A DNA stretch of 64,000 bases, taken from the NCBI RefSeq assembly GCF_029210375.1, contig NZ_JARGER010000012.1:92048-156047 (forward strand), given 5' to 3'. This document shows, piece by piece, positions 17,383-24,969 of this stretch. The first letter of the stretch is position 1; each line of letters begins with the position of its first letter. A program made the translations under genes and the position numbers. This DNA comes from Nocardioides sp. YIM 152315 (GTDB lineage Bacteria > Actinomycetota > Actinomycetes > Propionibacteriales > Nocardioidaceae). The notes under the pieces were generated by a model. That model saw only the letters and a program-made list of their open reading frames with translations, made no database searches and was not told the DNA's origin.

Positions 17383-17792
17383 CCGACCGCCCGACCGCGG
17401 TCGACCCCTTCGACCTCCCCGACTGGCTCGGCGTCGCGGACGTGACGTGGACGGCCCGTGCCGGCCTCCGCACCGGGTACGCCGTCGCCGGCCAGCTCGA
17501 CGCGGACGGAGAGGCCTCGCTCCCGTGCGACCTCCTCGCGGTCGACGACGCCTACCCGGCTCCGGTCGCCTCCGACGGCGTACGCCTCGCCTCCCACCAG
17601 GCGTGGCGGCACGGCGAGGTCCACCTCGTCGAGCGGGGCGGGCGGCTCACGCTCGCGGTGCCCGGCACGTCGTTCTCCGCCGACCGGGTCCTCGACGCCG
17701 TCGGCCGGCTGGCCCGTGCGGTCGGTGCCTCCGCGGAGCGGTACTCCGTCCGGCTGCGGATCGGCGACGCGCGCACTACTCTTCGGCCGTGA
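17379..17792 (+). CDS. Hypothetical protein between tatC and dagK
   Basis: A 137-residue soluble protein of unknown function with no signal peptide or membrane segment. It looks like a single alpha/beta domain (VTWTARAGLRTGYAVAG early, a long C-terminal helix ADRVLDAVGRLARAVGASAE). GTG 17379 overlaps the tatC stop and its own stop overlaps the GTG of the lipid kinase gene, so it is translated within the same unit. I cannot place it in a family; coupling to tatC and a lipid kinase hints at an envelope-related role, which is only inference. Confidence 0.75.
   Translation: MTDRPTAVDPFDLPDWLGVADVTWTARAGLRTGYAVAGQLDADGEASLPCDLLAVDDAYPAPVASDGVRLASHQAWRHGEVHLVERGGRLTLAVPGTSFSADRVLDAVGRLARAVGASAERYSVRLRIGDARTTLRP
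17777..17782 (+). promoter_or_regulatory. -10 box (TACTCT) for the lipid kinase gene, leaderless
   Basis: TACTCT lies inside the last codons of the upstream gene and ends 6 nt before GTG 17789. Confidence 0.4.
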
Positions 17793-18667
17793 CCGGCACC
17801 GGCGACATCGCGCTCCTCACCAACCCGACGGCGGGGAAGGGGCGCGGGGCGAAGGCACGGGACGCGGCACTCGCGAGGCTCCGGGAGGCCGGCGTCATGC
17901 CCCGCACACTCGAAGGGCGCGACGCCGACGAGAGCCTCGACCTGGCGCGCCGCTGCGTCGCCGACGGCGTGGACACGCTCGTGGTGGTCGGCGGCGACGG
18001 CATGGCGCACCTCGGCGTGCAGGCGGTCGCCGGCACGGAGACCGCGCTGGGCATGATCCCGGCCGGCACCGGCAACGACGTCGCCCGCTACTTCGACCTG
18101 CCCCGCAAGGACCCCCGCGCGGCCACCGAGCGGCTGCTGACCGGCAGGCGGCGCCGCGTCGACCTCGCCCGCAGCGGTGCCAAGCACTACCTGACCGTGC
18201 TCGCGGCCGGCTTCGACGCGATCGTCAACGAGCGCGCCAACCGGATGACCTGGCCGAAGGGCCAGATGCGCTACAACATCGCGACCCTGGCCGAGCTCCG
18301 CGTCTTCGAGCCGATCCCGTACACCCTCGACCTCGACGGCGAGACCCGCCACCTCGAGGCGATGCTGGTCGCGGTCGGCAACGGTCCGTCGTTCGGCGGC
18401 GGCCTGCGGATCACCGAGGGCGCCCTCCTGGACGACGGCCTGCTCGACGTCGTCGTCATCAGGCCGATGAGCAAGCCCGGGCTGATCCGCACCTACCCCA
18501 AGCTCTTCAAGGGCACCCACGTCACCCACCCCGCCTACGAGCACCATCGGGTCCGCTCGGTCACCGTCGCTGCCCCGGGCATCGTGTCGTACGCCGACGG
18601 CGAGCGCTTCGGCGCGCTGCCGCTGACCGTCGAGTGCGCGCCGGGTGCCCTCACCGTCGTCTGCTGA
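17789..18667 (+). CDS. Diacylglycerol kinase-like lipid kinase (DagK/YegS type)
   Basis: A 292-residue DAGK-catalytic-domain protein that phosphorylates a lipid alcohol with ATP. Visible motifs are LLTNPTAGKGRG (N-terminal loop), VVGGDGMAHLG (nucleotide site; the usual GGDGT reads GGDGM here) and MIPAGTGNDVAR. The C-terminal beta-sandwich with GGGLRITEGALLDDGLLDVVV is typical of bacterial DgkB/YegS. It probably recycles diacylglycerol into phospholipid or acts in phosphatidylinositol mannoside metabolism. The Thr-to-Met change in GGDG(T) is seen in some actinobacterial members and may not affect function. Confidence 0.92.
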   Translation: MTGTGDIALLTNPTAGKGRGAKARDAALARLREAGVMPRTLEGRDADESLDLARRCVADGVDTLVVVGGDGMAHLGVQAVAGTETALGMIPAGTGNDVARYFDLPRKDPRAATERLLTGRRRRVDLARSGAKHYLTVLAAGFDAIVNERANRMTWPKGQMRYNIATLAELRVFEPIPYTLDLDGETRHLEAMLVAVGNGPSFGGGLRITEGALLDDGLLDVVVIRPMSKPGLIRTYPKLFKGTHVTHPAYEHHRVRSVTVAAPGIVSYADGERFGALPLTVECAPGALTVVC

Positions 18668-18676
18668 CCCGCCACC

Positions 18677-18682
18677 TAGGCT
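18677..18682 (+). promoter_or_regulatory. -10 box (TAGGCT) for the helY leader ORF
   Basis: TAGGCT ends 6 nt before ATG 18689, the start of a 24-codon ORF that runs into helY. Confidence 0.45.
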
Positions 18683-18688
18683 GGCCCA

Positions 18689-18763
18689 ATGACCACCCCA
18701 GCGAGCCGCGTGCCTCCCCCGCTGCGCTCCTCCGGCCCACGCCTCGCCGGGGACCCCGGATGA
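18689..18763 (+). CDS. 24-residue leader ORF coupled to helY
   Basis: ATG 18689 opens a 24-codon ORF (MTTPASRVPPPL...) whose TGA overlaps the helY ATG at 18760 (ATGA). The promoter box 6 nt before it suggests that the helY mRNA starts with this ORF. The peptide is proline- and arginine-rich and unlike the MSERSE leaders, but the architecture is the same: leaderless short ORF, then a coupled long gene. There is no SD for helY other than GGGGA within the ORF. Confidence 0.4.
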   Translation: MTTPASRVPPPLRSSGPRLAGDPG

Positions 18764-21564
18764 GCACCGGCGAGCTGTCCCCGGCCGAGCGGTACGCCGA
18801 CTACCGCAAGCACCGAGACCACCCGGTGCTCAAGGACTTCGCCGGGCTCTACGACTTCCCCCTCGACGACTTCCAGCGGCGGGGCTGCGAGGCGATCGAG
18901 GAGGGCCGCGGCGTGCTCGTCGCGGCGCCGACCGGGTCGGGGAAGACCATCGTCGGCGAGTTCGCCGTGCACCTGGCGCTCCAGACCGGCCGCAAGGCCT
19001 TCTACACGACCCCGATCAAGGCGCTGTCGAACCAGAAGTTCAACGACCTCGTCGACCGCTACGGTCCCGAGCAGGTCGGCCTGCTCACCGGCGACAACGT
19101 CGTCAACGGCGAGGCACCGATCGTGGTCATGACCACCGAGGTGCTGCGCAACATGCTCTACGCCGGGTCGCGCACCCTGCTCGGCCTCGGCTTCGTCGTG
19201 ATGGACGAGGTGCACTACCTCGCCAACCGCGAGCGCGGCGCGGTCTGGGAGGAGGTGATCATCCACCTCCCGGACTCGGTCGCGCTGATCTCCCTGTCCG
19301 CGACCGTGTCGAACGCCGAGGAGTTCGGCGACTGGCTGGAGACGGTCCGCGGGGACACCACCGTGATCGTTGAGGAGCGCCGTCCGGTGCCCCTCTACCA
19401 GCACGTCATGGTCGGCAAGCGGCTGCTGGACCTCTTCGCCTCCTCCGACGTCGACGCGGCCGCCGGCTTCGTCAAGGAGGGCGCCCCGGTCAACGACGAG
19501 CTGCTCAAGGTGGCCCGCGACGACTGGGCCAGCACCCGCATGCGCGACCGCCGGTCGCCGCGCGACCGCAACCGCCGCGGCACCAGCAAGTACAACGTCG
19601 GCAACGGACGCCGCGTCTGGATCCCGAGCCGGGTCGACGTGATCGACCGGCTGGACCGAGAGGGGCTGCTCCCGGCGATCGTCTTCATCTTCAGCCGCGT
19701 CGGCTGCGACGCGGCCGTCACCCAGTGCCTCAGCGCCGGCGTCCGGCTCACCACACCGGAGGAGCGCGACGAGATCTACACCTTCGTCGAGGCTGCCTGC
19801 GGCCACCTCCCGTCCGAGGACCTGCACGTGCTCGGCTACCACGACTTCCTCGACGGCCTGACGCGAGGCGTCGCCGCCCACCACGCCGGCATGCTGCCGA
19901 CGTTCAAGGAGTGCGTGGAGGAGCTCTTCGTGCGCGGCCTGTGCAAGGTCGTCTTCGCCACCGAGACCCTCGCGCTCGGCATCAACATGCCGGCCCGCAC
20001 GGTCGTCATCGAGAAGCTCGACAAGTGGAACGGCGAGACCCATGCGGCGATCTCGCCGGGGGAGTACACCCAGCTCACGGGCCGTGCCGGGCGCCGCGGA
20101 CTCGACGTCGAGGGCCACGGCGTCGTGCTCTGGCAGCCAGGGATGAACCCCCGCGAGCTCGCCGGCCTCGCCTCCACGCGCACCTACCCGCTCCGGTCGT
20201 CCTTCCGCCCGTCGTACAACATGGCCGTCAACCTCGTGCACCAGTTCGGTCGGGCCCGGTCGCGGGAGCTGCTGGAGCAGTCGTTCGCGCAGTTCCAGGC
20301 AGACAAGGCGGTCGTGGGGCTAGCACGGCAGCTGCACAAGGCAGAGGAGGCACTCGACGGCTACCGCGAGGCGGCGACCTGCGACCGCGGCGACTTCATG
20401 GAGTACGCCGACCTCCGCCGCCGCATCAACGACGCCGAGAAGGGCGCCAGCAAGGCGCGGAAGGCCGACCTCCGCGAGGAGGCGATCGAGTCACTGCGGG
20501 CGCTGCGGCCCGGCGACGTGATCATGGTGCCGACCGGCAAGTTCGCAGGCTGGGCCGTGGTCGTCGACCCCGGCTGGTCGCCGGAGGGGCCGCGACCGTA
20601 CGTCGTGACGTCCGACCGTCAGGCGCGTCGCCTGGCGATGATCGACTTCCCGGCGCCGGTCGAGGCGCAGGGCAAGGTGCGGATCCCGAAGAGCTTCAAC
20701 GGCCGCAACCCGCAGATGCGGCGCGACCTGGCCTCCGCGCTGCGGTCGAAGACCCACGACTTGGCGCCGCCGCGGCTCGCGAAGCAGGGCGGGCGGCACC
20801 ACGACGCCTCCCGGACGCACGCCGACGAGGAGATCTCGCGGCTGCGGGCGGAGCTGCGCGCCCACCCGTGCCACGACTGCCCCGACCGCGAGGACCATGC
20901 CCGCTGGGCCGAGCGGTGGATCAAGCTCGACAAGGACGCCCGGACCCTGCGCAGGCGGGTCGAGCAGCGCACCAACACGGTCGCGCGGCAGTTCGACCGC
21001 GTCTGCGACGTGCTCACCGCGCTCGACTACCTCGAGGGCGACACGATCACCGATCGCGGCCGGCACCTGATGCGGCTCTACTCCGACATGGACCTCGTCG
21101 CCGCGGAGTCGATGCGCCTCGGGCTGTGGGACGACCTGTCGCCGTCCGGGCTCGCCGCGGCGCTGTCGGTGCTGGTGTTCGAGGCCCGCCGCCCCGACGA
21201 CGCCTCCTCGCCACGCCTGCCCGGCGGGGCGATCCGGGAGGCGATCGGCGAGATGGTGAAGCTCTGGGGCGGCCTCGACGCTCTCGAGCGCGACCACAAG
21301 CTCGACTTCCTGCGCGCGCCCGACCTCGGCTTCGCCTGGGTCGCCTTCCGCTGGGCGGAGGGCGACGACCTCGACGACGTGCTGATGGTGAGCGACCTCG
21401 CGGCAGGCGACTTCGTGCGCTGGATGAAGCAGCTCGTCGACCTCGCCGGCCAGGTCGCCGACGCCGCCGGACCGGGCCCGGTGCGGGAGACCGCGCGGCA
21501 GGTCATCGCGGCGCTCCGGCGCGGCGTCGTGGCCTACTCCAGCCTGGCCGACGACGAGGAGTAG
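18760..21564 (+). CDS. helY: DEAD/DEAH RNA helicase HelY (Ski2/Mtr4-like)
   Basis: A 934-residue superfamily 2 helicase. Walker A is APTGSGKT, the Ia motif TPIKALSNQKF, motif II DEVH, motif III SLSATV, and motifs V/VI are FATETLALGINMPARTVV and QLTGRAGRRG. A winged-helix and ratchet region follows, then the C-terminal DSHCT-like domain (IREAIGEMVKLWGGLDALERDHKLDF). Related proteins remodel RNA for degradation or processing. Position directly after tatAC matches Rv2092c in mycobacteria. The region around residues 230-290 contains a basic insertion (MRDRRSPRDRNRRG). Confidence 0.95.
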   Translation: MSTGELSPAERYADYRKHRDHPVLKDFAGLYDFPLDDFQRRGCEAIEEGRGVLVAAPTGSGKTIVGEFAVHLALQTGRKAFYTTPIKALSNQKFNDLVDRYGPEQVGLLTGDNVVNGEAPIVVMTTEVLRNMLYAGSRTLLGLGFVVMDEVHYLANRERGAVWEEVIIHLPDSVALISLSATVSNAEEFGDWLETVRGDTTVIVEERRPVPLYQHVMVGKRLLDLFASSDVDAAAGFVKEGAPVNDELLKVARDDWASTRMRDRRSPRDRNRRGTSKYNVGNGRRVWIPSRVDVIDRLDREGLLPAIVFIFSRVGCDAAVTQCLSAGVRLTTPEERDEIYTFVEAACGHLPSEDLHVLGYHDFLDGLTRGVAAHHAGMLPTFKECVEELFVRGLCKVVFATETLALGINMPARTVVIEKLDKWNGETHAAISPGEYTQLTGRAGRRGLDVEGHGVVLWQPGMNPRELAGLASTRTYPLRSSFRPSYNMAVNLVHQFGRARSRELLEQSFAQFQADKAVVGLARQLHKAEEALDGYREAATCDRGDFMEYADLRRRINDAEKGASKARKADLREEAIESLRALRPGDVIMVPTGKFAGWAVVVDPGWSPEGPRPYVVTSDRQARRLAMIDFPAPVEAQGKVRIPKSFNGRNPQMRRDLASALRSKTHDLAPPRLAKQGGRHHDASRTHADEEISRLRAELRAHPCHDCPDREDHARWAERWIKLDKDARTLRRRVEQRTNTVARQFDRVCDVLTALDYLEGDTITDRGRHLMRLYSDMDLVAAESMRLGLWDDLSPSGLAAALSVLVFEARRPDDASSPRLPGGAIREAIGEMVKLWGGLDALERDHKLDFLRAPDLGFAWVAFRWAEGDDLDDVLMVSDLAAGDFVRWMKQLVDLAGQVADAAGPGPVRETARQVIAALRRGVVAYSSLADDEE

Positions 21565-21590
21565 GGCGCTTCGCCGTGCGAGCCCCGGAT

Positions 21591-21612
21591 ATAGTTGCCA
21601 TGGTTAGCAAAT
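21591..21612 (+). promoter_or_regulatory. MarR operator copy 1, overlapping the marR promoter
   Basis: A 22-bp motif beginning ATAGTTGCCATG and ending CAAAT, matching the copy at 22162-22183 in 20 of 22 positions. It is an imperfect palindrome (TTGC...GCAA) and overlaps a TATAGT -10 box at 21590-21595, so the regulator would block its own promoter. Confidence 0.65.
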
Positions 21613-21630
21613 TCGTGGTTTCCTCGGCTC

Positions 21631-22122
21631 GTGCATCCCAGTGACCTCCCTCCGCCGTCAGCGGGATTCCTGGTCTGGCACCTGGCGATGCGCTGGCGTG
21701 CCGAGCTCGACCGCGCGCTCGCCGCACACGGACTCACCTCTGCCCAGTACGCCGTGCTCGCCTCGCTCCATGCACTGACCACGGGCGGGGCGCGTCCCAG
21801 CCAACGCGAGCTGGCCGACTTCGCGAGCCTGGAGCCGATGTACGTCTCCAAGCTCGTCACCGCACTCGAGAGGTCCGGCCTGGTGCGCCGCGCAACCCAT
21901 CCGGACGACAGCCGCGCCGTACAGCTGGAGATCACCGCGGCCGGGGACGCGGCGGTGAGGGCCGCGCGGGCACAGGTGCGCGCGATCGACGACGACCGGC
22001 TCCGCGTGCTCGGCGGACCCCGGAGCGCGGAGTCCGAGGCGCTCCGTGCGTCACTGGAGCGCCTGTTGCGCGACACCGAGGGTCGGCGGGACCGACTCGC
22101 ACGACCGGCCGACGCGGGCTGA
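21631..22122 (+). CDS. MarR-family transcriptional regulator
   Basis: A 163-residue winged helix-turn-helix regulator. The dimer helix AGFLVWHLAMRWRAELDRALAAHGL is followed by SAQYAVLASLHAL, recognition helix segment SLEPMYVSKLVTALERSGL and the wing RRATHPDDSRAVQLEITAAG. It probably responds to a small phenolic or similar ligand by leaving DNA; the ligand is unknown. GTG 21631 begins VHPSDLPPP; the frame extends to ATG 21600 but that start lies in the operator. It heads a five-gene set and carries the same operator before itself and before the next gene. Confidence 0.92.
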   Translation: MHPSDLPPPSAGFLVWHLAMRWRAELDRALAAHGLTSAQYAVLASLHALTTGGARPSQRELADFASLEPMYVSKLVTALERSGLVRRATHPDDSRAVQLEITAAGDAAVRAARAQVRAIDDDRLRVLGGPRSAESEALRASLERLLRDTEGRRDRLARPADAG

Positions 22123-22161
22123 CGACACCCGGGTGGCGACACCCGGCTTCGGTTCACACTC

Positions 22162-22183
22162 ATAGTTGCCATGTTTATCAAAT
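22162..22183 (+). promoter_or_regulatory. MarR operator copy 2, before the membrane-protein operon
   Basis: Second copy of the 22-bp motif (ATAGTTGCCATG...CAAAT), overlapping a CATAGT -10 box and immediately before the AGGAAGG SD of the membrane-protein gene at 22198. The two changes from copy 1 are both G to T. Confidence 0.65.
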
Positions 22184-22197
22184 AGGAAGGGATGCAC

Positions 22198-22671
22198 ATG
22201 AACCCGTCGCTGCGAACGATCCTCGCCGGACTCGCGGGCGGCCTGGCCTTCGTGCTGGGCACCTTCATGACGTTCCGGCTCCTCGGTGGGGCGCAGGAAG
22301 GTCGCCAGGGACTGTTGTTCGACCCCGAGACACAGTCGGCGAAGGTGATCGCGGTGTGGAAGGAGATCGAGCCGCTGCCACGGATCACCGAGACGCCCCT
22401 GCTGATCCTGGGCGGGTTGCTGCTCCTCGGCATCGCGTACGCCGTCCTCTACCGGGCTCTCTCGCCCGGCTGGCCCGCGGGCACGCACCGACGTGCCGTG
22501 CGGATGGCGCTGGTGATCTGGCTCGGTGGCGTCTTCGCGGAGCTCATGGGGCCGTTCAACGTGCTGCACTCGCCGCTCGCCCTGAGCGCTCTCTCAGTGC
22601 TGTTCTGGGCGGTCTGCGCCGTCCTCGAGGGGTACGCCATCGTTCTCGTCTCGGGGCAGGGGGCCTCGTGA
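22198..22671 (+). CDS. Four-helix integral membrane protein, unknown function
   Basis: A 157-residue protein with four predicted membrane helices (near residues 7-30, 60-82, 98-120 and 126-150) and an acidic/polar loop after helix 1. I do not recognise the family. ATG 22198 is preferred to ATG 22192 because AGGAAGG at 22184-22190 is correctly spaced only for the former. The operator before it and GTGA overlap with the next gene place it as the first effector gene of the MarR-controlled operon. Confidence 0.82.
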   Translation: MNPSLRTILAGLAGGLAFVLGTFMTFRLLGGAQEGRQGLLFDPETQSAKVIAVWKEIEPLPRITETPLLILGGLLLLGIAYAVLYRALSPGWPAGTHRRAVRMALVIWLGGVFAELMGPFNVLHSPLALSALSVLFWAVCAVLEGYAIVLVSGQGAS

Positions 22672-23345
22672 GGGCGGCCCGGATCCTGGTGATCGGCGCG
22701 ACCGGCCGCACCGGGCGGCTGGTGGTGGCCGAGGCGCTCGCGCGGGGACATCGGGTGACCGGGTTCGCCCGGCGCCCCGAGATGGTCGCCACCGAGCACC
22801 CGGCGTTGACGGTCCTCGGGGGCGACGGCCTCCGAGGTGACGAGGTCACCGCGGCCGTCGCTCATCACGATGCCGTGGTCTCCATCGTCGCGAGCGGAAG
22901 CGTCCGACGTACGACCGTCAACCAGACCGTCGCCCGCCACCTGGTTGCTGCGATGGGGGAGCACGGCACGTCACGGCTGGTCGTCACCAGCAGTCACGCG
23001 CTCGTGGCGACCCGGCCACCCGTGCTGGCGCCCTTGGTCCGGTCGGTGCTGCGTCATCCGTTCGCGGACGCACGCGAGATGGAGCGGATCGTTCGCGGCT
23101 CCGGGCTCGACTGGCGCATCGTGCGACCCACCAGGCTCGTCGATGCGCCGGCCCGAGGCGCCGTCGTCCGCGCCCCCGACGGTGCCGACTTCGCGACGGG
23201 CGCCTCCGTGCTCCCGCGCGCCGACCTGGCCGCGACGATCCTCGACGTCCTCGAGGACGACCGCCTCACCCGGATGGCGGTGGAGATCACCGGCATCGCC
23301 CACACCGACCGAGGAGACCGAGATGGACGTCATCGACCCGAGTGA
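22668..23345 (+). CDS. NAD(P)-binding NmrA/SDR-type protein
   Basis: A 225-residue atypical short-chain dehydrogenase. The Rossmann dinucleotide motif is VIGATGRTGRLV at residues 8-19, and RLVVTSSHAL and SGLDWRIVRPTRLVD are the matching strands of NmrA-like NAD(P)H-binding proteins. These act as redox sensors or reduce quinones and small carbonyls; the substrate is unknown. It resembles, but is distinct from, the SDR gene at 24284-24931. GTG 22668 overlaps the previous stop; its 3' end overlaps the next gene by 23 bp. Confidence 0.88.
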   Translation: MRAARILVIGATGRTGRLVVAEALARGHRVTGFARRPEMVATEHPALTVLGGDGLRGDEVTAAVAHHDAVVSIVASGSVRRTTVNQTVARHLVAAMGEHGTSRLVVTSSHALVATRPPVLAPLVRSVLRHPFADAREMERIVRGSGLDWRIVRPTRLVDAPARGAVVRAPDGADFATGASVLPRADLAATILDVLEDDRLTRMAVEITGIAHTDRGDRDGRHRPE

Positions 23346-23766
23346 CGTGATCGACGGCCTGGCCGCGGCCTGGGCCGCGGGTGACGCCGACGCGTACGCC
23401 GCACTCTTCACCGACGACGCCGACTACGTCGCCTTCGACGGGACCCGGATGGTCGGGGCCCGGCAGATCGCGGACGGACACCGGGCGCTGTTCGCGGGCA
23501 TCATGCGTGGTTCGCGGATGACGCATCGCGAGCCGGGGGTGCGCCACCTCACCGACGACGTCGCGGTCGTCTGCACGATCGGCGGCATCGTGATGCGATG
23601 GCAGAGGGGACCCGAGCCCTCCGGCAAGCGCCTCTCCACGGTGACCTACGTGCTGGTGCGCGACGGCGAGCGATGGCGCGCGGCGGCGTTCCAGAACACG
23701 CGGTACCGCCCCTGGGCGCGGACGCTGGTGGGCCGGGTGCTGACGAAGCTGGACCGCGCGCAGTGA
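23323..23766 (+). CDS. SnoaL/DUF4440-like NTF2-fold protein (SgcJ/EcaC family)
   Basis: A 147-residue cone-shaped alpha+beta barrel protein: an N-terminal helix pair (VIDGLAAAWAAGDADAYAALFTDDADYV) followed by sheet strands (GVRHLTDDVAVVCTIGG, RLSTVTYVLVRDGERWRAAAFQNTR). The SgcJ/EcaC pattern is clear, but members have no single reaction; many are accessory or detoxifying. GAGGAGA precedes ATG 23323, which lies inside the 3' end of the preceding gene. The stop overlaps the start of the next membrane protein. Confidence 0.88.
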   Translation: MDVIDPSDVIDGLAAAWAAGDADAYAALFTDDADYVAFDGTRMVGARQIADGHRALFAGIMRGSRMTHREPGVRHLTDDVAVVCTIGGIVMRWQRGPEPSGKRLSTVTYVLVRDGERWRAAAFQNTRYRPWARTLVGRVLTKLDRAQ

Positions 23767-24278
23767 AGCAGGCGTTCCTCGAGGCGTGGTCCGACGTCGC
23801 CTGGGCCGGTGGGTTCGTGCGTCAGCACGTGATCCTGCTGCTGGCGCTGGGCGCCCTCCCGGCGACGGCGCGAACGCTCTACGCCGGGGATCCCGGCCGC
23901 GCCATCCTGGTCTCGGGACCCGCCGAGACCCTCATCGGGCTCGTCCGCATGCTGTCGCTGGGGCTCGTCGTCGCCCTCGGGTGGCGCTCCGAGCGCCCTC
24001 CCCCCGGGACCGCGCCCACCTGGTGGGGGGCGATCCGGGCACTCGGCCGCTACCTGAGGCGCGACTGGGACCGGTGCCTGCTCGGCCTGCTGATCGCAAC
24101 GCTCCTGCTCGCCGCGGTCAGCGTGGGCCTCGACCAGCTCGCGCGCGGCGTCGGGCGGCTCGTCGACGCCCCGCGCGCCGGACCGATGACCTCGTTCGCG
24201 CTGCGCAACCTGGTCACGATCACCCTGACCTACCCGTTGCTCTACGCCCTCGTGCGACCTGCGGTGGTCAGGACCTGA
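23763..24278 (+). CDS. Four-helix integral membrane protein, unknown function
   Basis: A 171-residue protein with about four membrane helices (near residues 19-40, 58-80, 107-125 and 145-165), positively charged between helices 2 and 3. No family recognised. GTG 23763 overlaps the stop of the NTF2-fold gene (GTGA), so it ends the MarR-controlled operon. It converges with the minus-strand SDR gene with only 5 bp between their stops. Confidence 0.78.
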   Translation: MKQAFLEAWSDVAWAGGFVRQHVILLLALGALPATARTLYAGDPGRAILVSGPAETLIGLVRMLSLGLVVALGWRSERPPPGTAPTWWGAIRALGRYLRRDWDRCLLGLLIATLLLAAVSVGLDQLARGVGRLVDAPRAGPMTSFALRNLVTITLTYPLLYALVRPAVVRT

Positions 24279-24283
24279 CCGGG

Positions 24284-24931
24284 TCAGCCGATGGCGTCCC
24301 GGACCGCCACGTCACCGTTGACGAGGTTCCACTGCTGCCCGATGGCGGCAGGCGCGTCGAGGGTCGCGGCCAGGACGGTGGCGACGTCCGCCCGCGTGAC
24401 GTCGCCCCGGACCACGTCGGGCCCCAGGCTCACCAGGCCGGTGCCGGCGTCGTCGGTCAGCCGGCCGGGGCGGACGATCGTCCAGTCGAGGCCGCTGGAC
24501 CGCAGGGCCGCGTCGGCATCACGCTTGGCCTCGACGTACGCCCGCCAGACGTCGCCCGTGTCGGGCGGCAGCGCGTCGTCGACGCCGATGGCGGACACCT
24601 GGACGAAGCGGCGGATCCCGGCCGAGCGGGCGCCCTCGATCGACTTCAGCGACCCCTCGAGGTCCACGGTGCGCTTGCGCTCGATGTTGCCGTCCGGTCC
24701 GCCACCCGCGGCGAAGACCACCGCGTCGCAGCCCGCGAACGCCGCCGCGAACGCCGAGGCGTCCTGCGTCTCGATGTCGAGCAGGCGCACCTCGGCGCCC
24801 AGGTCCTCCAGGTCGGCCCGGTAGGCCTCCCGTCGGACCAGGGCGACGACGTCGTGCCCGGTGCGGCGGAGCTCGGGAATCAGCTGTCGGGCCACCTGGC
24901 CGTGGCCCCCGACGATCGCGATGCGGCTCAT
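24284..24931 (-). CDS. NAD(P)H-binding SDR-family protein (YwnB/NmrA-like)
   Basis: A 215-residue atypical SDR with the Rossmann motif IVGGHGQVARQLI at residues 5-17, DAVVFAAGGG (strand 4) and RFVQVSAIGVDD; the tail YVEAKRDADAALRSSGLDWTIVRPG is characteristic of NAD(P)-dependent NmrA-like proteins of the sugar-epimerase branch. The substrate is unknown. ATG 24931 has a TAGCGT box (24938-24943) ending 6 nt upstream and is probably leaderless. It is convergent with the MarR operon. Confidence 0.88.
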   Translation of the reverse strand: MSRIAIVGGHGQVARQLIPELRRTGHDVVALVRREAYRADLEDLGAEVRLLDIETQDASAFAAAFAGCDAVVFAAGGGPDGNIERKRTVDLEGSLKSIEGARSAGIRRFVQVSAIGVDDALPPDTGDVWRAYVEAKRDADAALRSSGLDWTIVRPGRLTDDAGTGLVSLGPDVVRGDVTRADVATVLAATLDAPAAIGQQWNLVNGDVAVRDAIG

Positions 24932-24937
24932 GAGCCC

Positions 24938-24943
24938 ACGCTA
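24938..24943 (-). promoter_or_regulatory. -10 box (TAGCGT) for SDR gene, leaderless
   Basis: TAGCGT on the minus strand ends 6 nt before ATG 24931. Confidence 0.5.
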
Positions 24944-24969
24944 CGGTCCGGTCCCAACGAGGGTGACAG

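Noticed and set aside
17458..18759. Extending helY upstream to a 1368-residue protein
   Set aside because: The extra part lies in a different frame over dagK and the 137-aa gene, with no conserved sequence; ATG 18760 fits HelY length.
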